A DNA stretch of 11,441 bases from Bacteroidales bacterium. GTDB lineage: Bacteria; Bacteroidota; Bacteroidia; Bacteroidales; GCA-2748055. The stretch covers positions 1 through 11,441 of the forward strand of contig JAOZLK010000075.1 of assembly GCA_029934875.1 (NCBI GenBank), written 5' to 3'. Positions within the stretch are counted from its first letter, which is position 1. Each line of letters opens with the position of its first letter. This document shows positions 1 to 6,511 of the stretch, one piece after another. Made by a program: the position numbers and the translations under genes. A model generated the notes under the pieces. That model was not told the DNA's origin. It ran no database searches and was given only the letters and a program-made list of their open reading frames with translations.

Positions 1-51
1 GAAGAGGAAGGCCTGGATATTTATGAACATGGCGAATCTGCTTACAACTAA
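1..51 (+). CDS. amt: Ammonium transporter, C-terminal end only (5' part outside window)
   Basis: Reading from base 1 gives 16 codons and a TAA stop at 49-51; the peptide ends GLDIYEHGESAYN. The pattern GLDxxxHGExAY is the conserved cytosolic C-terminal tail of Amt/MEP/Rh-type ammonium channels, the segment that touches neighbouring subunits and takes part in gating and P-II control. Only this tail is visible, so identity rests on a short but characteristic motif. A terminator-like hairpin follows 24 bases after the stop, and glutamate synthase lies downstream, which fits an ammonium-assimilation cluster. A second, complete Amt lies at 6512-7897, and its tail has diverged from this motif. Confidence 0.72.
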   Translation, partial: EEEGLDIYEHGESAYN

Positions 52-74
52 GCCTGAACCTAAGCACTTGTATC

Positions 75-105
75 AGAGGCTGCCTCTTTCGAGACAGCCT
101 CTTTT
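75..105 (+). terminator. Intrinsic terminator after the upstream amt
   Basis: An 8-bp perfect stem (AGAGGCTG at 75-82 with CAGCCTCT at 95-102) can be extended inward past one mismatch by CTC/GAG (84-86 with 91-93), leaving a TTTC loop. It runs into TTTT at 102-105. It lies 24 bases past the amt stop codon, so it most likely ends the upstream transcript and separates it from gltBD. Confidence 0.7.
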
Positions 106-206
106 GCGTAAAATGGGGAAAGGTAAACAGGGGCCCTCTTCTTACATTTTATAAGATATTAACATAATATCTGTGTCAAAACATAACAAACACATAAGCT
201 CCTCGT
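106..206. other. Non-coding spacer between upstream terminator and gltB promoter
   Basis: This is AT-rich sequence between the amt terminator and the candidate gltB promoter. I see no convincing ORF, RNA gene or strong dyad in it. A weak AACAC / GTGTT pair (189-193 with 205-209) could be chance. Any activator or repressor site for gltB would be expected here, but none is recognisable. Confidence 0.4.
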
Positions 207-235
207 GTTGATTTATCATTTTTTGCCTATATTTG
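207..235 (+). promoter_or_regulatory. Candidate Bacteroidota-type promoter for the gltB leader
   Basis: TATATTTG at 228-235 is an exact match to the Bacteroides -7 consensus TAnnTTTG. Upstream, GTTG at 207-210 is a three-of-four match to the -33 element TTTG, but the spacing (17 bases) is a little short. A start a few bases after 235, near 240, would place an A-rich stretch and the leader ORF (ATG at 253) at the 5' end of the transcript. It would give a leader of about 130 nt ending in the terminator at 339-373. Confidence 0.45.
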
Positions 236-252
236 CAGCATTAAAAAAAAGC

Positions 253-315
253 ATGAAATCTTATTCTCACCGGGTAAAAAAGTACGGAAATAAAAGGATT
301 AGTCGATCCTCATGA
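253..315 (+). CDS. Possible 20-codon leader peptide upstream of gltB
   Basis: ATG at 253 is preceded by a run of eight A's (243-250), the kind of A-rich context Bacteroidota use in place of a Shine-Dalgarno. It opens a 20-codon frame beginning MKSYSHRV and ending ISRSS, with TGA at 313-315. The peptide is basic and contains five Ser, four Lys, three Arg (codons CGG, AGG, CGA) and two Tyr, but no Glu, Gln or Asp. Its value as a candidate lies in its position: it covers the 5' arm of one leader pairing (261-269), and its stop codon lies on the segment (313-322) that could form an antiterminator. An ORF this short can occur by chance and no homology can be judged by eye. Confidence 0.35.
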   Translation: MKSYSHRVKKYGNKRISRSS

Positions 316-338
316 GAATGGTATGAACTGAATCACAG

Positions 339-373
339 AAAGCCGTTCTCCAGATAAAGGGAACGGCTTTTTT
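339..373 (+). terminator. Strong intrinsic terminator just upstream of gltB
   Basis: A perfect 10-bp stem (AAAGCCGTTC at 339-348 with GAACGGCTTT at 361-370) is followed by T's to 373. The last T is 10 bases before the GTG and 16 before the ATG start candidates of gltB. No complete annotated gene ends here, so it is not an ordinary 3' terminator. It must either be crossed by gltB transcripts as an attenuator, or end a small RNA of about 130 nt. Confidence 0.75.
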
Positions 374-383
374 GTAAATATTA

Positions 384-3300
384 GTGGGTATGATACAAGA
401 AAGACCGGATAAGGCAGGGCTTTACAGGAGCGAATTCGAACATGACAATTGTGGAATTGGATTCGTGGCGCATCTGAAAGGGAAGAAATCACATGATATT
501 ATCAATCGTGGACTTGAAACCCTTGTGAATATGACCCATCGCGGAGCTGAAGGAGCTGACAGCAAAAGTGGGGACGGTGCAGGTGTAATGATCCAGATTC
601 CCAGGGACTTCCTGCTAATAAAGGGATATGAGATTCCCCATGAAGGAGAATATGGAACAGGATTGGTGTTCCTTCCCCGGGACAAGGCTGAGGCTAAACA
701 GTGTGAGGAGATCCTGGTTAAGATTGTACTCGACGAAGGAGTCAGACTCATTGCATTCAGGGATGTTCCCACAGACAACAGCACTATCGGAGAGATAGCA
801 CGGGAGACAGAGCCCCTTATTCGCCAGATTCTGGTGTCTGCCGATTTGCCGCAGGATGAGCTGGAAAGAAAACTATATATCATCAGGAAGCGTGCAGAAA
901 AGCATATTTCCTCATCAACAATGGAGCAGAAGCACTATTTCTACATCCCCAGCTTATCTACAAAGGTCCTGATATACAAAGGAATGCTCACCTCGGAACA
1001 ACTTGGAGAATACTTCCTCGACCTGCAGGACAGCAGGATGGAAAGCGCCATTGCACTGGTCCATTCCCGCTTTAGCACCAACACCTTTCCCAGCTGGGAT
1101 CTTGCGCAGCCCTTCAGGATGCTTGCACACAACGGCGAGATCAATACAGTGAAAGGGAACAGACTCTGGATGGAGGCACGTGAATCGATCCTGAAATCGG
1201 ATGTCCTGGGTGATCTGGAGAAGCTTTACCCGGTCATTCAGCCCGATATGAGTGATTCGGCTTCTCTGGATAATGTACTGGAGTTCCTGATCATGAGCGG
1301 CAAATCACTGCCTTATGCCATGTCCATATTAATTCCTGAATCATGGAATGATAAAAATCCCATATCCCCGGAATTGAAAGCTTTCTTCCAGTATCACTCA
1401 GCCTTTATGGAGCCCTGGGATGGCCCGGCCTCCCTGATCTTCAGCGATGGTAGATACATTGGAGGCATGCTTGACAGAAACGGGCTACGGCCATCCAGGT
1501 ATGTGATCACCAAAGACGATATGATGGTAATGGGCTCCGAAGTGGGTGTCCAGAGTTTCCCAGCTGCTGACATCCGTGAAAAAGGAAGACTAAAACCGGG
1601 TAAAATTATCCTCGTGGATGTGAAAGAGGGGAAAATATTCAGAGATGAGGAACTGAAAGAAGAGCTTGCCTCCAAACAACCCTATCTGAAATGGATCAAT
1701 AAAAACATGGTGAATCTGGAAGAGATTCAAGCCGGGAACATGGTTCCTCCGGGCCTCGGTGAGCATTTCAATGAGTACCTCACTTCCTTCAACTATAGCC
1801 GTGAGGATATAGAATCCATCATCAAATCCATGGCCAATACGGCCAAGGAGCCCATCTCTTCCATGGGTAATGATGTCCCTCCCACCGTACTAAGTAAAAA
1901 GCCCTACAGGCTGTTTTACTACTTTAAACAACTCTTTGCCCAGGTAACCAACCCTGCCATTGACCCTATCCGTGAGGAAATGGTCATGACCCTAACGGGC
2001 TACCTGGGATCATTGCAGGACAATGTCCTGAGCGATACCCCGGATCATGTAAAAATGGTGAAATTCAAAAGTCCGGTGATCGACAACACCTATTTCCAGG
2101 TGGTTAAAAACCTTCGTTACAAAGGATTTTCAAATGAGGTAATCACCATGCATTTTTCTGCCGCTGAAGGAGCTGCCGGACTCGAAAAGGCTCTTGCGGA
2201 CATTTGCCAGCAGGCTGAAACGGCAGTTGATAATGGCCACAACTACATCATATTAACAGACCGGGATATAAGTGAAGACAGAGCTCCCATCCCATCCCTG
2301 ATGGCAGTATCTGCTGTGCATCATCACCTGATCAATTGTAGAAAACGAATGCAGATTGATATTGTGGTTGAATCGGCCGAACCCCGTGAAGTAATGCATT
2401 TTGCCCTACTCTTCGGATACGGTGCCAGCATTATAAATCCCTATATGAGCTTTGCTGTTATCGAGCAGCTGGTTAATACAAAAGCAATTCAGCAGGATTA
2501 TGAGAAAGCCCAGTGGAATTATATTCATGCCATTAACAAGGGCCTTTTGAAGATATTGTCTAAGATGGGCATAAGCACACTCAGGAGTTACCGCTCGGCC
2601 CAGATCTTCGAGGCCGTCGGGATCCATACAGATGTGGTTAATAAGTATTTTGAAGGAACCGTCTCCCGAATAGGGGGAATCGGGCTGGAAGAGATCGCAG
2701 AGGAAGTACTGATTCCGCACCGAAGGGCCTACACCGAAGATGTACACTCCATGATCCTCACTGAAGGTGTCTACTCCTTCAGGAAAAACGGAGAGCAACA
2801 TGCATGGAACCCGGAAACAGTGGGACTCCTGCAATGGAGCACCCGCAAAAATGACTATGCTAAATATAAGGAGTATGCTGCAGTGGTTGACTGTGAAACC
2901 ACCAAACCTTCCTTTTTAAGGGGCATGCTCAACTATAAACGGAATCCAATTCCCATTGAGGAAGTGGAGCCCGTGGAGGCGATCATGAAACGTTTTGTAA
3001 CCGGAGCCATGTCTTACGGTTCCATAAGTCGGGAAGCCCATGAGGCCCTCGCCATTGCTATGAACCGAATCGGGGGAAGAAGCAATACCGGCGAGGGTGG
3101 AGAGGATCCCTCAAGATTCGAAGTCATGGAAAATGGTGATTCCAAGAGAAGCGCCATTAAACAGGTTGCCAGTGGTCGCTTTGGAGTAACCACTGAATAC
3201 CTGGTCAATGCCGATGAGATTCAGATCAAGGTAGCGCAGGGAGCAAAACCTGGAGAAGGAGGACAGCTCCCCGGACACAAGGTGGATAAAATCATTGCCA

Positions 3301-4916
3301 GGACACGTTATTCCATTCCCGGAATTACCCTGATCTCACCGCCGCCACATCATGACATCTACTCCATTGAAGATCTCGCCCAACTTATCTTCGATCTGAA
3401 AAATGTGAATCCACAGGCAAAAGTCTCTGTGAAACTTGTTTCGGAGACAGGTGTGGGGACCATTGCAGCTGGTGTGGCAAAGGCTTCAGCCGACCTGATT
3501 ACCATTAGCGGGACCGAGGGAGGCACAGGTGCCAGCCCCTCCTCCTCCATAAAACATGCTGGTCTGCCACTTGAACTAGGCCTGGCTGAAACTCAGCAAA
3601 CCCTGGTCATGAACAACCTGAGACGAAAGGTGGTTCTGCAGGCAGATGGCCAATTAAAAACAGGCCGGGATGTGATTATGACAGCTCTGATGGGAGCAGA
3701 AGAGTTTGGTTTTGCCACCAGTGCCCTTGTGGTAATGGGCTGCGTAATGATGCGAAAATGTCACCTTAATACCTGTCCGGTTGGCATTGCCACACAAAAT
3801 GAGGATTTAAGGAAGAAATTCAGAGGCAAGGCCGATTATGTGGAAAGTTTTTTCCGCTTTGTTGCCGAGGAGATCAGGGAGTACCTGGCCGATCTTGGTT
3901 TTAAGACCTTTGATGAGATTGTGGGTCGTTCCGATCTGCTGGAAAGAAATGAAGCAGTTACCCACTGGAAAACAAAAAATATGGATCTGAGTGATCTGAC
4001 CGCCTTCCTTCCTGCAGCCAAAAGAAATGCTCTTCATCGTACAGAGCTTCAGAAACACAAAATAGATAAGGTACTGGATCGTGATTTGATTGAAAAATCA
4101 AAAGCAGCAATCGAAGAAAAAGAGCCAGTCACAATTCACATGCCCATCCGGAATACCGATCGCACCACAGGAGCCATGTTATCTGGAACCATTGCCAAAC
4201 TTTATGGAAGCCAGGGACTTCCTGCCGGCACCATAAAGGCAAGATTTGCAGGTTCAGCCGGACAGAGTTTCGGGGCCTTTCTGGTACCTGGAGTTGAGTT
4301 TTACCTGGAAGGTGATTCAAACGATTACCTGGGAAAAGGACTTTCAGGTGGGCAGATCATTGTCGTTCCGCCCGAAGGATCCACCTTCGAATCGGATAAA
4401 AACATCATCATTGGGAATACTGTTCTCTATGGTGCAACCTCGGGTGAAATTTTCATATCGGGTGTAGCCGGGGAGCGCTTTGCAGTCCGGAACAGTGGTG
4501 CCATAGCCGTGGTTGAAGGTGTTGGTGACCATTGTTGCGAATATATGACGGGAGGCCGGGTGGTCGTACTTGGGAAAACCGGACGTAATTTTGCGGCAGG
4601 AATGAGTGGTGGAGTTGCCTATGTACTTGACATGGATGAAGACTTTGACTACTACTGCAATATGGGGATGGTAGAGTTATCCCTGGTGGAGGATTTAAAT
4701 GACAAAAAAGAGTTGACCGACTTGATCGCGAAACATTTTGAACATACAGGAAGCCAGCTTGCAGAAAGGATTCTTGCAAACCTGGATGAGTACATGGAGC
4801 GTTTTATCAAAATCATTCCATATGAATATAAGAAGGTGCTGAGTGAGCTTCAGCTGGAGGAGATCCGTAAGAAGCTGGCCGAGGTGGAGAGAGATGTGGA
4901 AATGATCCAGGACTAA
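384..4916 (+). CDS. gltB: Glutamate synthase (GOGAT), large (alpha) subunit
   Basis: This subunit hydrolyses glutamine and transfers the ammonia to 2-oxoglutarate, making glutamate with electrons supplied by GltD; it is cytosolic. At 1510 residues it has the usual family length. The order is a class II glutamine amidotransferase domain from Cys23 (HDNCGIGF; the residues before it would be a propeptide removed to free the catalytic Cys), with SRFST near 227 and HNGEINT near 249. Next comes a central domain (about 475-770), then the FMN-binding TIM barrel (about 850-1225) with SYGSIS, GAKPGEGGQLPG and SGTEGGTGASP. The 3Fe-4S ligands are Cys1120, Cys1126 and Cys1131. A C-terminal GXGXG beta-helix (about 1265-1470) includes GSAGQSFGAF. 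The start is GTG at 384 or ATG at 390; neither has a clear ribosome site, and ATG would give Cys21. It is followed by gltD after 14 bases, clearly one operon. Confidence 0.98.
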   Translation: MGMIQERPDKAGLYRSEFEHDNCGIGFVAHLKGKKSHDIINRGLETLVNMTHRGAEGADSKSGDGAGVMIQIPRDFLLIKGYEIPHEGEYGTGLVFLPRDKAEAKQCEEILVKIVLDEGVRLIAFRDVPTDNSTIGEIARETEPLIRQILVSADLPQDELERKLYIIRKRAEKHISSSTMEQKHYFYIPSLSTKVLIYKGMLTSEQLGEYFLDLQDSRMESAIALVHSRFSTNTFPSWDLAQPFRMLAHNGEINTVKGNRLWMEARESILKSDVLGDLEKLYPVIQPDMSDSASLDNVLEFLIMSGKSLPYAMSILIPESWNDKNPISPELKAFFQYHSAFMEPWDGPASLIFSDGRYIGGMLDRNGLRPSRYVITKDDMMVMGSEVGVQSFPAADIREKGRLKPGKIILVDVKEGKIFRDEELKEELASKQPYLKWINKNMVNLEEIQAGNMVPPGLGEHFNEYLTSFNYSREDIESIIKSMANTAKEPISSMGNDVPPTVLSKKPYRLFYYFKQLFAQVTNPAIDPIREEMVMTLTGYLGSLQDNVLSDTPDHVKMVKFKSPVIDNTYFQVVKNLRYKGFSNEVITMHFSAAEGAAGLEKALADICQQAETAVDNGHNYIILTDRDISEDRAPIPSLMAVSAVHHHLINCRKRMQIDIVVESAEPREVMHFALLFGYGASIINPYMSFAVIEQLVNTKAIQQDYEKAQWNYIHAINKGLLKILSKMGISTLRSYRSAQIFEAVGIHTDVVNKYFEGTVSRIGGIGLEEIAEEVLIPHRRAYTEDVHSMILTEGVYSFRKNGEQHAWNPETVGLLQWSTRKNDYAKYKEYAAVVDCETTKPSFLRGMLNYKRNPIPIEEVEPVEAIMKRFVTGAMSYGSISREAHEALAIAMNRIGGRSNTGEGGEDPSRFEVMENGDSKRSAIKQVASGRFGVTTEYLVNADEIQIKVAQGAKPGEGGQLPGHKVDKIIARTRYSIPGITLISPPPHHDIYSIEDLAQLIFDLKNVNPQAKVSVKLVSETGVGTIAAGVAKASADLITISGTEGGTGASPSSSIKHAGLPLELGLAETQQTLVMNNLRRKVVLQADGQLKTGRDVIMTALMGAEEFGFATSALVVMGCVMMRKCHLNTCPVGIATQNEDLRKKFRGKADYVESFFRFVAEEIREYLADLGFKTFDEIVGRSDLLERNEAVTHWKTKNMDLSDLTAFLPAAKRNALHRTELQKHKIDKVLDRDLIEKSKAAIEEKEPVTIHMPIRNTDRTTGAMLSGTIAKLYGSQGLPAGTIKARFAGSAGQSFGAFLVPGVEFYLEGDSNDYLGKGLSGGQIIVVPPEGSTFESDKNIIIGNTVLYGATSGEIFISGVAGERFAVRNSGAIAVVEGVGDHCCEYMTGGRVVVLGKTGRNFAAGMSGGVAYVLDMDEDFDYYCNMGMVELSLVEDLNDKKELTDLIAKHFEHTGSQLAERILANLDEYMERFIKIIPYEYKKVLSELQLEEIRKKLAEVERDVEMIQD

Positions 4917-4930
4917 TAAGAGATTGAACT

Positions 4931-6367
4931 ATGGGAGATCCTAAAGGATTCATGAAAATAGGAATGAAACCAGCCGGGAACCGGCCGGTTCATGAACGTA
5001 CTGGTGATTACAGTGAAGTAGAGCAGGTACTCAATTCCGAAGACAGAATGCTACAGGCGTCCAGGTGTATGGATTGCGGCATTCCCTTTTGCCATTGGGG
5101 CTGCCCGGTGGATAACCTGATTCCGGAATGGAACGACTTGCTTTACAAGGGCGACTGGAAGGGAGCCAGTGAGCGGCTGCATTCCACCAATAATTTCCCG
5201 GAATTTACCGGAAGGATTTGTCCTGCGCCCTGTGAACACTCATGCGTACTGAACATAGATAAGACACCTGTAACTATTCGTGAGAATGAGGTAGCCATTG
5301 TTGAGCGTGCATTTGCCGAAGGCTACATTAAGCCGGCTCCTCCAAAAATTCGAACAGGCAGGAAAGTGGCTGTGATTGGAAGCGGCCCTGCTGGAATGGC
5401 CGCTGCAGATCAGCTCAACAAGGCAGGTCACACAGTTACCCTTTTCGAGAAGGATGATAAGGTAGGTGGCCTGCTCAGGTATGGAATCCCTGATTTTAAG
5501 CTCAACAAGCGGACCATCGACCGAAGAATCGAAATCATGGTGACTGAAGGATTGGAGGTTCGGACCGGTGTGGATGTGGGAGTTGATATTACTGCAAGAG
5601 AGATTATTGAATCTCATGATGCCGTTTGTATGGCCATCGGAGCGATGCAGCCCAGGGATCTGCCGCTTGAAGGCCGGGACCTGGACGGAATCTATTTTGC
5701 AATGGAATTCCTCGCCCAGCAAAACAAGGTCAATGATGGTGCATATGTTTCTTACGATAACAGGATTTCAGCGGAAGGTAGAAAAGTACTGGTGATAGGC
5801 GGTGGTGACACAGGTTCCGATTGCGTGGGAACATCCATCCGTCAGGGGGCTGAAAGGGTTACCCAAATTGAGATCATGCCGAAACCACCTGCTGATAGAG
5901 ACGAAGATAATCCATGGCCATACTATGCAAAAACCCTTAAAACCTCTACATCACATGAAGAAGGATGCGAGAGGATGTGGAGCCTGGGTACCCTCAAATT
6001 TATAGGGATGCAGCGCAATGTAACACATGCAAAGGTTGAAGAGGTGAAGTGGATGAAAAAGGACGGCCGCTTTGTTATGGAGAGTATCCCCGGAAGCGCT
6101 AAGGAAATAGAGGCTGACCTGATCCTGCTGGCCATGGGTTTCACCAATCCCGTTTATGAAGGATTGCTCGAGCAACTGAAAATAGAGCTCGACCCCAGGA
6201 AAAACATCAGTGTGGACCAGCAAATGGCGACCTCTTCAGAAAAAGTATTTGGAACAGGAGATGCCGTAAACGGAGCAAGCCTGGTGGTCACCGCTATCGC
6301 TTCGGGCCGAAGAACAGCCCGTAAAATTGACGACTATCTTAAAAATACCACTTTGACCACGAATTAA
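4931..6367 (+). CDS. gltD: Glutamate synthase, small (beta) subunit, NADPH-dependent
   Basis: The partner of GltB takes electrons from NAD(P)H through FAD and passes them via Fe-S clusters to the large subunit. At 478 residues it has the normal length. The N-terminal ferredoxin-like domain has two cysteine groups, Cys46/49/54/58 (CMDCGIPFCHWGC) and Cys97/101/105 (CPAPCEHSC), for the two 4Fe-4S clusters. The FAD-binding Rossmann motif is VAVIGSGPAG (146-155). The second, nucleotide-binding motif is VLVIGGGDTG (286-295). A late FAD-contacting stretch, VFGTGDAVNGASLVVTAI, is typical of the family. The ATG start 14 bases after gltB indicates translation from the same message. NADPH rather than NADH use is assumed from the bacterial family, not shown by a specific residue. 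Confidence 0.97.
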   Translation: MGDPKGFMKIGMKPAGNRPVHERTGDYSEVEQVLNSEDRMLQASRCMDCGIPFCHWGCPVDNLIPEWNDLLYKGDWKGASERLHSTNNFPEFTGRICPAPCEHSCVLNIDKTPVTIRENEVAIVERAFAEGYIKPAPPKIRTGRKVAVIGSGPAGMAAADQLNKAGHTVTLFEKDDKVGGLLRYGIPDFKLNKRTIDRRIEIMVTEGLEVRTGVDVGVDITAREIIESHDAVCMAIGAMQPRDLPLEGRDLDGIYFAMEFLAQQNKVNDGAYVSYDNRISAEGRKVLVIGGGDTGSDCVGTSIRQGAERVTQIEIMPKPPADRDEDNPWPYYAKTLKTSTSHEEGCERMWSLGTLKFIGMQRNVTHAKVEEVKWMKKDGRFVMESIPGSAKEIEADLILLAMGFTNPVYEGLLEQLKIELDPRKNISVDQQMATSSEKVFGTGDAVNGASLVVTAIASGRRTARKIDDYLKNTTLTTN

Positions 6368-6370
6368 TAC

Positions 6371-6404
6371 GTATTTACTAATATTACCCCCCCCCTGTAA
6401 ATAC
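6371..6404. repeat. Inverted repeat GTATTTAC / GTAAATAC around a C9 tract
   Basis: GTATTTAC at 6371-6378 and GTAAATAC at 6397-6404 are perfect 8-bp inverted copies separated by 18 bases that include nine consecutive C's (6387-6395). The element begins just three bases after the gltD stop. As RNA it could form a large-loop hairpin; as DNA the arms resemble the half-sites of the dyad at 6467-6487. The function is unknown. Confidence 0.5.
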
Positions 6405-6437
6405 CCCCTTTTGTTAAATTTACTGCTTTTATGATAA

Positions 6438-6464
6438 ATAACCCCCCTTACCTGAAGGGGTTAT
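6438..6464 (+). terminator. Hairpin between gltD and amt, possible weak terminator
   Basis: ATAACCCC (6438-6445) pairs perfectly with GGGGTTAT (6457-6464). An alternative, tighter stem is CCCCTT (6444-6449) with AAGGGG (6455-6460), loop ACCTG. Only a poor T-run follows (TTATCTT), so termination is uncertain. A further copy of CCCCTT at 6405-6410 could also pair with 6455-6460, so more than one fold is possible. Confidence 0.4.
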
Positions 6465-6466
6465 CT

Positions 6467-6487
6467 TGTAAATATTGTATATTTACA
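6467..6487. promoter_or_regulatory. Perfect 9-3-9 palindromic operator candidate upstream of amt
   Basis: Arms TGTAAATAT (6467-6475) and ATATTTACA (6479-6487) are perfect inverted copies around a TGT spacer, ending 24 bases before the amt ATG. The symmetry is typical of a homodimeric regulator site. TATATTTA inside it (6478-6485) is one mismatch from the -7 consensus TAnnTTTG, so a bound protein could block a promoter. Its outer ends, TGTAA and TTACA, recall the GlnR/TnrA half-sites, but the spacing is 11 bases rather than 7, so it does not fit that box. The regulator is unknown. Confidence 0.5.
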
Positions 6488-6511
6488 CAAATATCTATAA
6501 AAACGGTTCTC

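Larger units (their letters stand above)
240..373 (+). promoter_or_regulatory. Candidate transcription attenuator in the gltB leader
   Basis: Three competing helices can be drawn. Helix 1:2 pairs 261-269 with 313-321 (seven Watson-Crick pairs plus two G-U) and encloses a small hairpin, AGGATT/GATCCT (295-300 with 305-310, loop AGTC). Helix 2:3 pairs 314-322 with 342-350 (nine pairs, two of them G-U) and would destroy the terminator. Helix 3:4 is the terminator stem, 339-348 with 361-370. Segment 2 (TGAGAATGGT) can pair with either segment 1 or segment 3 because both contain TTCTC. This is the logic of amino-acid or ligand-controlled attenuators. The pairings are seen directly; a regulatory role is inferred. 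I do not recognise it as a described riboswitch class. Confidence 0.5.

Noticed and set aside
312..326. Four-codon ORF (ATG at 312) in the gltB leader
   Set aside because: It is too short to call and has no support; the 20-codon frame from 253 has a better upstream context.
422..883. Long antisense ORF within gltB, and similar ones inside the other genes
   Set aside because: These are shadows of strongly conserved coding frames; their proteins show no recognisable motif and they have no start context.
6467..6487. GlnR/TnrA box at the amt dyad
   Set aside because: The half-site ends are similar, but the spacing is 11 rather than 7 bases, and these regulators belong to Firmicutes.
6431..6511. 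N-terminal extension of amt from the in-frame ATG at 6431
   Set aside because: It would translate the hairpin and operator-like dyad and put 27 polar residues before a typical Amt signal-like helix; the ATG at 6512 fits the family.
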